64,000 bases of DNA, taken from positions 597,771 to 661,770 of the forward strand of contig NC_049979.1 in the NCBI RefSeq assembly GCF_000003815.2, in the 5' to 3' direction. This document shows positions 31,619 to 41,034 of the stretch, piece by piece. The position numbers and the translations under genes were made by a program. The number at the start of each line of letters is the position of its first letter. The first letter of the stretch is position 1. The notes under the pieces are model-generated. The model saw nothing but the letters and a program-made list of their open reading frames with translations, was not told the origin of the DNA and did not search any database. This DNA is from Branchiostoma floridae (lineage: Eukaryota; Chordata; Leptocardii; Amphioxiformes; Branchiostomatidae).

Positions 31619-31757
31619 TAATCTCCAAGCAGATCCTACGGTGCCATAAGATAGTATCAAAGCTGGCCAAGGATTATAGCTGGCCAAAGGAAGTCAGACA
31701 GGCACCTACGGTGAGTTTGATACTATGTTACCCCACCGTGGATCTGCTTGGAGATTA
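31619..31757. mobile_element. 139-bp MITE with TAATCTCCAAGCAGATC ends, 9-bp TSD
   Basis: The left end taatctccaagcagatcc and the right end ggatctgcttggagatta are perfect inverted copies. The flanks are a perfect 9-bp duplication gggaaattc (31610-31618 and 31758-31766). The interior has a second inverted pair (atagtatcaaa...tttgatactat). The terminal words resemble those of the TACTCTCCAAGCAGAGG family, suggesting the same transposase. A second copy lies at 32380-32523. Confidence 0.92.
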
Positions 31758-31766
31758 GGGAAATTC

Positions 31767-32071
31767 TACTTCAAAGTATCGGTGTATGATATGGTAGGAG
31801 TGGTAACGTTATTTTTTAATTTAAAAAGAAATCTCGTTTGTGTTGTTTTGCCTACTTTGTGCACATGTGAGTACCTGTCAGTAATGCTCTGTACTATGTT
31901 AATGTCCCAGTGTATAATGTATGTATGTTTGATGGATCCCAACATCAACAGTGCTGCCTGGCATGCCCTCTGTATTGCCTTGTTACAATTTCAATAAAAT
32001 AAATATTATATATCATAAAACGGTGAATTTGCCAGACTGTCTTTAAGTACTGCGGCCTGCTATCTGAATTA
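31767..32071. other. No gene recognised
   Basis: Short frames only. tgtatgtttgatgg and an aataaaataaa run near 31994 suggest LINE-tail debris. Confidence 0.4.
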
Positions 32072-32125
32072 TATAGAAGTTTATTTGCAGGTTCGTGCCC
32101 GAGGGCTAATTGCACGTACATGGTA
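32072..32125 (-). mobile_element. LINE tail fragment (TTAGCCCTCGGGCA), minus strand
   Basis: gcaggttcgtgcccgagggc then taattgca on plus is the inverted 3' tail of the CR1-like family described at 19905. Only the last ~50 bp is clear. Confidence 0.7.
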
Positions 32126-32343
32126 TAAACATATTAGATATACAAGTGACAATGGACAGTTATGAACAATATTGACAGTTATGAACAATTTTATATACTT
32201 ACGACAATCAGGCTACTATTCTACGTAAAACAGACATTTAAAAGCACGATCTTCCCTTAAATCTTGAAGTGTAGATTTGACGCACAAACTGAACGGCCTT
32301 GAAATCATGCTATTTGAGTTTGACTCCTCAGTACCGTGACTAC

Positions 32344-32895
32344 CATGCTCTGTATCTGTATCTATATAGCCGGGATAACTAATCTCGAACCAGATCCACG
32401 GTGCGTAATGTATAGTATCAAACTTCCTCCGGTGCCCGTTTGACTCCCTTAGCCGGCTATACTCCTTGGCCAGCTTTGATATTATCTTAATTTTATGGCA
32501 CCGTAGGATCTGCTTGGAGATTAGATATAACCGCCCTTCGGCGTAACACACCAGCTTCTGTATCTGTATCTATATAGCCGGTATAACCGCCCTTCGGCGT
32601 AACACACCAGCTTCTGTATCTGTATCTATATAGCTGGTATAACCGCCCTTCGGCGTAACACACCAGCTTCTGTATCTGTATCTATATAGCTGGTATAACC
32701 GCCCTTCGGCGTAACACACCAGCTTCTGTATCTGTATCTATATAGCCGGTATAACTACCCTTCGGCGTAACACACCAGCTTCTGTATCTGTATCTATATA
32801 GCCGGTAAAACCGCCCTTCGGCGTAACACACCAGCTTCTGTATCTGTATCTATATAGCCAGTATAACCGCCCTTCAGCGTAACACACCAGCTTCG
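32344..32895. repeat. 56-bp minisatellite, eight units, one split by a MITE
   Basis: The unit with agccggtataaccgccc, ttcggcgtaacacaccagc and tgtatctgtatctata recurs every 56 bp (ccgcccttcg or variants at 32531, 32587, 32643, 32699, 32755, 32811, 32867). An outer left unit at 32346-32379 is separated from its continuation at 32524 by the MITE. The array belongs to the 3' end of the minus-strand LINE at 32896-33063. Confidence 0.93.
32380..32523. mobile_element. 144-bp MITE (TAATCTCCAAGCAGATC family) inside the 56-bp array
   Basis: The ends taatctcgaaccagatcc and ggatctgcttggagatta and the interior words atagtatcaaact, tggccagctttgatatta match the copy at 31619-31757. It splits one 56-bp unit between ataac and tataaccg. 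The flanks gggataac and gatataac look like a degenerate copy of the target word cggtataac. Confidence 0.88.
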
Positions 32896-33063
32896 CAGGC
32901 ACGCGGCGCGGCAGCAGCTGGTTATACTACACTGAACGACCCGTCACACCTAACTTTTGCACATCTATCTACAAGCGTTCTTTCAAACTATCGAGAGAAG
33001 ATGGCCCCACTGCGCTTGGTGATAACAAATTCTACTCTACGATAGTTCTAGGAAAATACGAAT
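32896..33063 (-). mobile_element. LINE ORF2 C-terminal remnant leading into 56-bp array
   Basis: The minus strand reads FPRTIVE, a stop, then NLLSPSAVGPSSLDSLKERL, a stop, and after ~60 bp enters the array unit, whose translation (AKLVCYAEGRLYRLYRYR) stays open into the first repeats. It is collinear with 24160-24400 and 18197-18310. Degenerate, with three in-frame stops. Confidence 0.75.
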
Positions 33064-33345
33064 GTTGCATTTCTGTGGATTCATATTTCTGTCACGAGCG
33101 CATGAAAATGTGACCTACTTTAGTTTAACGTACTTTGTGTATCCACTTCGAAAACTGAAAGGCGCAGAAATTCTTCCTGCCATGTATTCCCGCGGGAGTC
33201 GAACCCGGGTCTCCCAGCATTTCTGCACACTAATGCCGCTGACGCACCGGCTCAATCCCGAAAGGCGGCAATTATCGCTGCTTTTCCACCTCCAGAGACT
33301 GGCTTTATAAAGGGTCGGTCCCGCCGGGGGGGGGGGGGGTGCTAT
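33064..33345 (-). mobile_element. tRNA-like repeat, minus strand (probable SINE)
   Basis: On the minus strand tgcgtcagcggcattagtgt (A-box-like) is followed ~35 nt later by cccgggttcgactcccgcgg (B-box-like). I cannot fold a convincing cloverleaf, and flanking sequence looks transposon-like, so a tRNA-derived repeat is more likely than a functional tRNA. A G-tract lies at 33329-33341. Confidence 0.45.
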
Positions 33346-33479
33346 TCTGGGCATCGTGACGTAACACTTCCTGTCTGCATCCGAGGTGTATCGAAATGTA
33401 TGTGCATCAAATATCTATGGTGTTGTGCGCAGTTGATCTCAATGCAGATGTTTAATGCGTGTTCTTGACGCATTTTCTG

Positions 33480-33910
33480 CGTCTTTCTCGTAGTTCAAGT
33501 TGATCTGTCTGTCTGTGTGTGCGTGTCTATGTGTCAACAAGATAACTCAAGAACGGCTGGTGGATTGGTTTCATACTTCGTGTCTTGGCAGGGTGTGAAA
33601 GCTAGATTTCGGGCACCTAGCGGCTTTTATTGGTAATGCAGCGCAACTTCCGGTTTTGCTATCTCGTGTTCTAAACAAACTATGGTCACGGTTAGTTGTG
33701 TTAGTTGTACTCAGGAAGAAGTGACATAAGTTTGGGCCCCCTATCGGCTAGTTTCCGAATAGTAGGGGCATTTTTGTCAAAAACTTCTCAAGGGGATAAC
33801 TCAAGAACGGAACGATTTTCATGATTTTTGGTATTTGGGATTTCTGAGATGCAGCGGTTGTCTAATAATGACCCCGTCTTAAGATTATAAGTAGATTTTC
33901 ATATTCTGCG
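33480..33910 (+). repeat. Degenerate modular repeat (AACTCAAGAACGG modules)
   Basis: Modules contain aagataactcaagaacgg, a Phe/Met-rich AT segment (ttttcatgatttttggtat), then cccctatcggct. The same module order is repeated six times at 55280-56300. Non-coding as far as can be seen; family not identified. Confidence 0.65.
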
Positions 33911-34784
33911 GGCGACAGGCAAGTCAACGGAAGCCCTGCATCCTGCAAGCTGTTTGGTATAATAAAAAGTCATTACCATACCTGCCGCGAACCTGCTGCG
34001 TTACGTCAAAAGGTGGTTATTTCGACCAAGGAGGTCTAACCTCCTTCTTTCGACTAATCAAATCCGACGGAAGTCATATTTCATTTCCCGTCTTTAACAA
34101 GTTTCTGACGTAAAAGAAAAACAAAAGGTTTCCACTACTTTGACGCAAATCGATTGTCCAAAGGGAGAAAGGAATGATGTTATACAACCGATTTTATATT
34201 ATTCTCCGGAACGGAAGGAAACTTCGTTGTACGAGAAAACAGAAATCTTCAAACGTACAATGGTTAAGAGAAACCGCCAAAGTCCCTATGGTCCCCTTAA
34301 TACTAGTAGGCACAAGGGTGGGGCTATTTTAGCTTATCATATGCCTGTTTTCTGACTATGCCTCAGTTCTGGTTGAGACACGGTGTCTTGTTGATTTTCA
34401 CGGGACCTTGTTATCTGGCTCCCCATCTGTTGGTTGGATGATCACAATTTTTTATACATGCTTTATGTGGCGTGATGATGTCACAGCATCTCTCCCTGGA
34501 TATTGGCATGCGATGCTAAAGAGTTGATGTAAAGAAAGTTATTTTTTTGTTTTGTTCAAATCTTACGTAGTATAGCTTTAAGTGCTAAGTAGGATTTTAC
34601 TGTCTCTCCATAGAATGATGAGCCACTTCTTATCATACAACCACTAGTGGCTGTTACAACGCGTAAGAGCCATCCTCCTAACGCCCGGTCCCCAACGGCA
34701 TTAGCCTATGGGGTAAACACAGTAAGTTTTGACACGACTGTGGTTCCTCTGCGTAGGAGAATGGTAAGAGCAAGCTAGGATCAA
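33911..34784. other. No gene recognised
   Basis: AT-rich with short frames. The small inverted pair ggttatttcgaccaagg / ggaggtctaacctcctt near 34010-34050 is local. No coding or transposon ends identified. Confidence 0.45.
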
Positions 34785-34905
34785 GAATGAGCTTTTACTA
34801 GCTTTAGACTAGAGTAGACACTTGTGATATTGCTCTTACACTGTTTGTATCTTTTATGATACCTACAATCAGGCAACGGGCAAGAATTTGCAATAAACGT
34901 TATAT
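34785..34905 (+). mobile_element. LINE 3' UTR tail
   Basis: gcttttactagctttagact, then gatacctacaatcaggcaac and gggcaagaatttgcaataaa match the 3' UTRs at 20055-20178 and 21725-21850. The coding part is missing. Confidence 0.82.
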
Positions 34906-34988
34906 ATACTCTTGTATCTTGTTACTAGGACTTTGCCATGGTCGATATTGATCGAAGAAGGCCATATGTATATCTTATGCATGGTGTA

Positions 34989-35531
34989 TCACGTTAACTG
35001 ATAAAAATGATAAACTAACAGTGATAATTTTCGTGATGATACCGCTTGGCAGCTACGAATGATAATTCCGGGAAGTGACATTTGCTTCTGTTTTTCTGGA
35101 ATCCATTGAATGCACGTCAGCACTTCGTGTGCACAACGTGACACAGTCGTCATCTCCAAGCAGATGTTCGGAGATGATCGTAACGTTCTTCTGACAGACC
35201 CATAAGTCAGTCTCCATGAAAAATGGAGGTATTGTTTTGTGTGTTTTGTGTGCTTGTGCTTCCGGATACAAGTGATTAGAATACTTTGAATGTGTTGAGA
35301 TGACATTTTCTGTATGTGGACAGGTCTTTCAGGAGGCAGTTTACCTCTGGTCCTTGACTCCAAAGCCAACGAACTCCTCTGAAGCTTGAGTATCTCACAG
35401 GTATCTGTGTGGGCATCTCTAGAGAATGTAGTCAGGAGATGGGCTTTACTTGGGGTGGGTTCACACGTGCATATATGTGTGTATTCATGATCAAGTCCGT
35501 GTGGAGTTCGTTGAAGAGATTCATTAGTCAC
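34989..35531 (-). other. 180-codon open frame, unrecognised
   Basis: The longest open frame in the window that is not made of repeats. It starts MTNESLQRTPHGL and is rich in Ser, Thr, His and Lys, with no hydrophobic segment, repeat or motif I recognise. No good start context, and no splice or poly(A) signals obvious. The segment 35497-35511 within it is one copy of a 15-bp direct repeat flanking the adjacent palindrome. A chance frame is the default view, though its length merits a homology search. Confidence 0.2.
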
Positions 35532-35764
35532 GTATGTTCACAGTTAATAGAATTTTTTTCATAAATCAGTGACTGTTATTAAAGGTAAGCACACGTACCT
35601 CCAAATTTTCAAATTTACAAATTTCAAGTCTCGACCTAGTTCTGGCAACTCTCGCGAGAACTAGGTCACTCCGTGAGCAAGATGGACTGGATAGCCATCG
35701 AAAATTTGGAGGTACGTGTACTTACCTTTAATAACAGTCACTGATTGATGAAAAGTTCTATTAA
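35512..35764. mobile_element. Palindromic element with ~65-bp arms
   Basis: The left arm gttaatagaattttttt... cagtgactgttattaaaggt and the right arm acctttaataacagtcactg ... ttctattaac are near-perfect inverted copies. A central part contains aactctcgcgagaac. A 15-bp direct repeat ccgtgtggagttcgt flanks the region (35497-35511 and 35765-35779), possibly a long target duplication; the left arm starts only at about 35543, so the limits are uncertain. Confidence 0.75.
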
Positions 35765-35779
35765 CCGTGTGGAGTTCGT

Positions 35780-36779
35780 ATGGAATTCTTAGCCTCGACC
35801 AGGCTCCGCAGGTCACTGGGAAAATAGTAGAAATTACATTGGATAAATAAAGACACATGATATGCCAGAGTAGTTAGCTGTCCGGGGAGTATGGTTTGTG
35901 ACCAGCTGAAGACCTATTGCGTTTTGCTGTCTTTTAAATCATACTTTAAAACTTGCAACATATCCCATCTATTTTTTTTTTTTATTATTCACATTTATTT
36001 AACGAGGATTTGACTTACGATGAGACTCCTTAACACGTATACATCTTTGTGGAAAAAATCTACAAACGCCACAAAATTCGCACAGACACGGTCGAGAATC
36101 CCTGGCAATTGTTACGTTATCCACAGACATTGCAACATAATGAAATACCGTTATCACCTTTTAATATCCACGTACTGCGAGGTACTTATGATATGCCTGC
36201 CTTTAATATGACACGAACTTAATGATAAATGTCAGGAGTCTATTAGGTCCCTTCACGGAACCATTTGGTGTTTTTAGCCAGAGACCAGATGAAACTCATC
36301 ACACAAAGGAGAACATGACGTAAACAGGAACTATTTAGAGTCTGGTCCGAAGGTTGGTCACGACATCCGACATCTCCTGATGAATTATGGATGAATGAAT
36401 GAGAGGATCGTGATGACGTTTTGTTAACGTACAGGTGGTGACGCTAGATCAGGCAACTTTGCATTGTGTTTTCTTCTTCAGTCAAAACTTCCCGAGAAGA
36501 AAGTCAAAGACCTTCAGAATCTGGTTTACATGTAACGATATATCGACAGGTGGATACTCTAGACTGGATTATTCAGTAAGAATCGAATGTGTGTGTCAAT
36601 GGAGAAAACGATGGTAGTAGTCACTTGTGCTAGCACGCGCTGGCGATCATTACGTTTGGTTTGTGTTATTGCGTTTGCACGTGACGTCAACTACGCTGAA
36701 TAGCCCACTGCCCTTACGTTAAAGAAGCCACCATACTTTTCTTTAAAACGCCCACATCACTTACATCAAAGGACTCACC
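35780..36779. other. No gene recognised
   Basis: AT-rich sequence with a T-run at 35972 and short frames. Nothing matches other parts of the window clearly. Confidence 0.45.
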
Positions 36780-36905
36780 TAGCCTCCATAGCAGGCTCTC
36801 TGGGGGCTTTTTTTGGGCTCATAAAACACTTTTGCTGGCCATTTCTATTTGTACTCGGTCGCTGATTGCTGGCGTTTTCTGATTGCCGGCCTCAGAAAAT
36901 GCAAT
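36780..36905. mobile_element. Truncated TAGCCTCC-family MITE
   Basis: Begins tagcctccatagcaggctct and runs through a T-tract like 25828 and 40657, but no matching right end is found, so it is a partial copy. Confidence 0.5.
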
Positions 36906-36957
36906 TGGGATAACCGCGTATGCAGCAGTTTGTTCCCCGCTTTGTAATAAGTTCCAT

Positions 36958-37046
36958 AAGTATAATTTGTCTGCTGACGTCACTAACATACGTCACACGA
37001 TGCCGACGTCAGGTTCAGGCACGGGCTATGACGTCACACGAATGTG
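36958..37046 (+). repeat. Dispersed ~85-bp repeat, copy 1 (two TGACGTCA palindromes)
   Basis: tataatttgtctgctgacgt, cgtcacacgatg and gggctatgacgtcacacga recur at 38196-38285 in the same orientation. Each copy has two TGACGTCA sites. The pair brackets the SINE and minisatellite at 37.1-38.0 kb. Confidence 0.8.
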
Positions 37047-37244
37047 ATTGAGATTTACAACATTAGGGGAGGGATCGACATAACAGGTGACTATTCCCCT
37101 TTCAAGATGTGAACCCGGAGACCAGACCAAATGTTTGGCACGCTCACGCCGGGAAGGATCCCTGCTCTTTTCTATAAGTGCGGCGGGTTCTTCAACGTGC
37201 TCGAGGTGTGGATATCCTCAAACATGGAAGCTCACTTTGAGTGT

Positions 37245-37814
37245 CCTATCCGAGGGGCGGCCCTGACCGAAGTTACATGTAGGTATGAGCGTCCTATCCG
37301 AGGGGCGGCCCTGACCGAAGTTACATGTAGGTATGAGCGTCCTATCCGAGGGGCGGCCCTGACCGAAGTTACATGTAGGTATGAGCGTCCTATCCGAGGG
37401 GCGGCCCTGACCGAAGTTACATGTAGGTATGAGCGTCCTATCCGAGGGGCGGCCCTGACCGAAGTTACATGTAGGTATGAGCGTCCTATCCGAGGGGCGG
37501 CCCTGACCGAAGTTACATGTAGGTATGAGCGTCCTATCCGAGGGGCGGCCCTGACCGAAGTTACATGTAGGTATGAGCGTCCTATCCGAGGGGCGGCCCT
37601 GACCGAAGTTACATGTAGGTATGAGCGTCCTATCCGAGGGGCGGCCCTGACCGAAGTTACATGTAGGTATGAGCGTCCTATCCGAGGGGCGGCCCTGACC
37701 GAAGTTACATGTAGGTATGAGCGTCCTATCCGAGGGGCGGCCCTGACCGAAGTTACATGTAGGTATGAGCGTCCTATCCGAGGGGCGGCCCTGACCGAAG
37801 TTCCGTGTAGGTAA
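37245..37814 (-). repeat. 48-bp minisatellite, twelve units, derived from a SINE tail
   Basis: Twelve almost identical 48-bp units (core cgaggggcggccctgaccga). The unit is a multiple of three and has no stop on plus, giving a 227-codon frame (37131-37814) made of PIRGAALTEVTCRYE repeats; I do not call it a gene. Read on minus, the last unit continues into a SINE body (37815-37898: cacttcactcgggtgtagat side), and cttcggtcagggccgcccct matches the expected 3' tail of that SINE class. So the array looks like an expansion of the SINE 3' end. Confidence 0.85.
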
Positions 37815-38040
37815 CTACTTATCTACACCCGAGTGAAGTAAGGCTAGTCGTCTAAAGTGCCTTGCCAAGGCACAAGATCGTATCATATCAGCGGACTNNN
37901 NNNNNNNNNNNNNNNNNNNNNNNNNNNNNNNNNNNNNNNNNNNNNNNNNNNNNNNNNNNNNNNNNNNNNNNNNNNNNNNNNNNNNNNNNNNNNNNNNGCA
38001 AAAACACGCTTAACCACTGAGTCTGAGCCGGATCCTATCA
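37815..38040 (-). mobile_element. tRNA-derived SINE, minus strand, interrupted by gap
   Basis: The minus strand reads a tRNA-like head at about 38030 (ctcagactcagtggttaagc), then gap, then gatcttgtgccttggcaagg, cactttagacgactagcctt, acttcactcgggtgtaga. The shared middle matches the SINE bodies at 42900 and 53020. The 48-bp array continues from its 3' end. Confidence 0.75.
37898..37997. other. Assembly gap, 100 N
   Basis: Fixed-length gap inside the SINE. Confidence 0.99.
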
Positions 38041-38195
38041 TCTGGTGTGAGGTTCCTGATCTTACATTTTTGGACTCGTAGAACTAAAAAAATGTTCAAT
38101 GGTCTCCGTGGGCGCATGTTCCCTCCATCCAGTTTCGAACAGCAGCGTATACGTATGTCATGACACATTTGATTTTTTAAAATCAATATAAATTA

Positions 38196-38285
38196 AAATT
38201 TGTATAATTTGTCTGCTGACGTCACTACAAACACGTCACACGATGCGGCGTCAGGTTGAGACACGGGCTATGACGTCACACGAAG
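38196..38285 (+). repeat. Dispersed ~85-bp repeat, copy 2
   Basis: Second copy of 36958-37046 with small differences (cactacaaacacgtcacacg versus cactaacatacgtcacacg). Confidence 0.8.
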
Positions 38286-38437
38286 ACAAAAATAGCTCCG
38301 AAGATATGAAAGGATCCCAATGTGTGGATTTCTCAATGTCACAACCCTATACATCAGATATTAGTGAAGCTCCCCTTCCCTTCTTCCCTTTTTCAATACC
38401 TCTTATCTTCGTTCGGGGAAGGCTGACCAGCTTTCAT

Positions 38438-38574
38438 TACTCTCCAAGCGGAGGTTGGTAGGAAAAATCGTGACCTTTTCCTCTCATAATTTGATTTTTT
38501 TTCGACCGGCCTGGTGGGAAAATTATGAAAGGAAAAGGACACGATTTTTCCCACCAACCTCTGCTTGGAGAGTA
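38438..38574. mobile_element. 137-bp palindromic MITE, variant of TACTCTCCAAGC family
   Basis: Outer ends tactctccaagcggaggtt and aacctctgcttggagagta are those of the family at 2726. The interior is unrelated (ggaaaaatcgtgaccttttc paired with gaaaaggacacgatttttcc). A shared end with a new interior is a typical MITE sub-family. Both-strand frames over it are palindrome artefacts. Confidence 0.88.
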
Positions 38575-38699
38575 CTTCCCATGGCTATGGATATCCTCAC
38601 CTACAGGTGTGAACACACATACCCAATCCCAAACAGTACCTCTGCTGGTAGCGAATCTCCCTCCCAGAGGTAATAACAGATATTTTATGGTGCGGCAGT

Positions 38700-38985
38700 C
38701 CACATGACGTCATCACCTTTCCTCACCCGAAGATACGGGATTATTCTCGTACAAGGTCAAAGAGGGTGTGAAAGAACCAAAATGAAGAATCTCTTGTTCG
38801 GTATACTATATTCTGTGTGTTCAGTCATTTCTCCAACCTTCCTGGCCACTTAGATTCGATAATGTATATATATATAAAGGCAACTTTTTATTTTTGTCAA
38901 ACGACAGCACCCATTTCTCGTCAGTGCTGATGACGTCATCCCCAACCTTTCCTGACCCGAAGATACGGGATTATTCACGTACACG
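38700..38985 (+). repeat. Two copies of a 40-bp segment around repeat debris
   Basis: tgacccgaagatacgggatt (first copy cacccgaagatacgggatt) preceded by gacgtcatc occurs at 38704-38745 and 38929-38975. Between them is sequence related to 75-190. Likely an old dispersed repeat. Confidence 0.6.
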
Positions 38986-39059
38986 AGAGGACGTTACCTC
39001 GCGGCAACATCGGGATATTCCGTGGCCAGGCTCCATAAATGTCATGTTTCTCTTGAAAT

Positions 39060-39220
39060 AATAATAATGATAATAATAATAATGGTTTATTCAGATATAA
39101 AAGTTTTACCACATTGCAGCCAAGGGCTGAATTGCGTGGGAAACTTTACAGTCATTAAAAATCGTCAATAATAATAATCTTTATTGCAAACTCATGCCCG
39201 AAGGCTAATTGCAAAAATTC
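39060..39220 (-). mobile_element. Two LINE tails back to back, minus strand
   Basis: Tail 1 (39061-39150): the inverse of attcagcccttggctgcaat followed by AATAAA and a (TTA)n run. Tail 2 (39158-39215): the inverse of caattagccttcgggcatga, gtttgcaataaag and an (ATT)n run. Simple-repeat tails next to AATAAA are typical of CR1/L2-like 3' ends. No coding part is left. Confidence 0.78.
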
Positions 39221-39639
39221 ATTTATGAAAGTACAATGATGATAGTGATACAATAACAAAGTGGATATTAAGTGAAATAGGGGTCATAAACGAGTGATGC
39301 TTCTAATCTAAATTGAATACTATTGGTATAATTTGATTTCTTTTCTGTATACAGTGGAGGATGAAATTCGCGACATTTTTGGAGACATATGATATGATAA
39401 TTAAGTAACTTTTTGCTGAAGACCATCAGACTTTTATTGAAATTCACAATAATAAGCAAGATCATATATATGACTTTTTTTTTTGAGGTGGCGGTATTAT
39501 GACACCTGGCGGAATTATGATAGTCGATGTTACATACAAAGGCTGCCCAAACCACAACCCTCTAGGTGAAGAGAGAAAGGTTAGTCGACCATAGGAGTAA
39601 CGCCAGTGGATCCATCTTCATCTGCCAGTTCAACTTTAT
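39221..39639. other. No gene recognised
   Basis: AT-rich; a minus-strand 95-codon frame has no motif. Confidence 0.45.
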
Positions 39640-39835
39640 CCGCAAGGTTTGTTTTAGGGATTTAGGGATACCAAATCGACGGAAGGTGGTTTTAAACTAT
39701 AATGTTTCGAAAATATAGTTTGCATTACAATTTGAAAGCAATGCTTGTCGACTTGACATCCCCAAATATACAAAAATGTACCGTTCTTTTCTTTTTTTCT
39801 TCGGTTATTAGGGTGAACTAGCGTTACCACCCGTT
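39640..39835. mobile_element. Foldback MITE (AACGGATATAGG family)
   Basis: aaatcgacggaaggtggttt and cttgtcgacttgacatcccc invert on each other around an AT core, followed by ttattagggtgaactagcgt. Same layout as 20205-20395. Confidence 0.7.
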
Positions 39836-39908
39836 GGTTACATGCTGTACTTCAATGGCCGGCTTACTCCTTTGGTATATAATTCAATCTTATTCGACTA
39901 ATTTCAAC

Positions 39909-40084
39909 TACTCTCCAAGCAGAGGTTAGGCTTCGGCTGTTATTTGACGCTTTTTATGCGTTTTTATCGGGCTTTCTAGATTGTATCGTTTTCTTTATGT
40001 CAAATATATAAAGAAAACGGTACAAAATGAAAACGTATGTACGTACGACAAAACAACCGAAGCCTAACCTCTGCTTGGAGAGTA
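39909..40084. mobile_element. 176-bp foldback MITE, TACTCTCCAAGCAGAGG family
   Basis: tactctccaagcagaggtta at left and taacctctgcttggagagta at right, perfect inverted ends. The centre tcgttttctttatgtc / atataaagaaaacg is also palindromic. The flanks match only 6 of 9 bases, so the duplication has decayed or the ends were exchanged. Confidence 0.88.
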
Positions 40085-40656
40085 CATTTGAGCTGTTTTC
40101 CCAGCAAGCTATGACGTCTGGTAGAGACAACAAGACAGGGGCTCGAGCATGATGACGTCTAGTGGATACTGTATGACAGGGGCTCGAGGATGATGGATCT
40201 CCTCGCAAATCCCGCTCTGAGTACCGGCTTCCTCCGCCTGAGCCGCCGTGATGATGTTGCCATGGCGACCAAACAAACCGCGCTGGCACTCCATTACTGC
40301 AGCCATCAAGTGGGCTCGTGTTTGATTTCAAACGCGGTCGCCTGGTGAGGGACAAAAGACGAGAGAAAGGGGAATAGAAACAATATCGGCGCGTTAATGT
40401 GTGCTTGTATTGACTTGTGTACATTGCCAGACCACAGGCAAGCGCTGCTGAATGGACCCTGCACGGGTAACGTTGTAACGTAGATTGTGCCAGCGTTATA
40501 ACTTGATAAATAGACAAATGTTAGACGCCTTTTCTATCCATATGATTAACAGTATTCACCCGGACGGGAGACGTGGCGCACCCCCGTCTTGTATCAGCCA
40601 AAGAAAGGATATATCACCCTGAAAGGGGCGGTATAACCCCCACGGTACGGTAAAAC
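40085..40656. other. No gene; one dispersed repeat segment
   Basis: Two similar stretches gacaggggctcgag.atgatg lie at 40134 and 40172. The segment 40555-40650 is the inverted match of 7737-7850. The 187-codon minus frame (39954-40517) runs from a MITE into this DNA and lacks any motif, so it is not called. Confidence 0.45.
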
Positions 40657-40921
40657 TAGCCTCCTTCACCGGCGTCTCTAGGGCCTTGGCGAAAGTTTTT
40701 TTTTTTTTTTGTCGATTCGCGATTTTCATCCGGGAATACAGCGGGAAAGGAAAATATGCCGGGAAAGGAAAAATGCCGGGAGAGGAATATATACCGGGGG
40801 GAGTGTACCGGGGGGAGTGTACCGGGGGGAGTGTACCGGGGGGAGTGTACCGGGGGGAGTGTACCGGGGGGAGTATACCGTGGGGAGTGTACCGGCCCTA
40901 GAGACGCCGTGAAGAAGGCTA
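40657..40921. mobile_element. 265-bp TAGCCTCC MITE containing a 14-bp minisatellite
   Basis: Inverted ends: left tagcctccttcaccggcgtc, right gacgccgtgaagaaggcta. Both add ctctagggcc. The flanks cggtaaaac (40648-40656) and tggtagaac (40922-40930) form a 9-bp duplication with two mismatches. Inside, a 14-bp unit (accggggggagtgt) repeats about seven times at 40793-40890. The GECTGGSVPG-like frames are minisatellite artefacts. Confidence 0.88.
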
Positions 40922-41034
40922 TGGTAGAACCCCGAAACCCCGTACGTCGACCAACTAACTAACTAACTAACTCTTCCATATGGACCGTGGTGGATGTAGG
41001 GATCTGCTGTATTCCATACAATTTTCCTCACACT

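Noticed and set aside
33170-33260. Functional tRNA gene on minus strand
   Set aside because: A- and B-box-like words exist but T-arm and anticodon stems do not pair well and the context is repetitive.
35145-35175. Extra copy of the TCTCCAAGCAGAT MITE end
   Set aside because: Only ~13 bp match and no partner end is present nearby; likely chance or a tiny remnant.
37131-37814. 227-codon repetitive plus-strand frame (PIRGAALTEV repeats) as a gene
   Set aside because: It is a 48-bp minisatellite that continues from a SINE tail; the open frame follows from a stop-free unit divisible by three.
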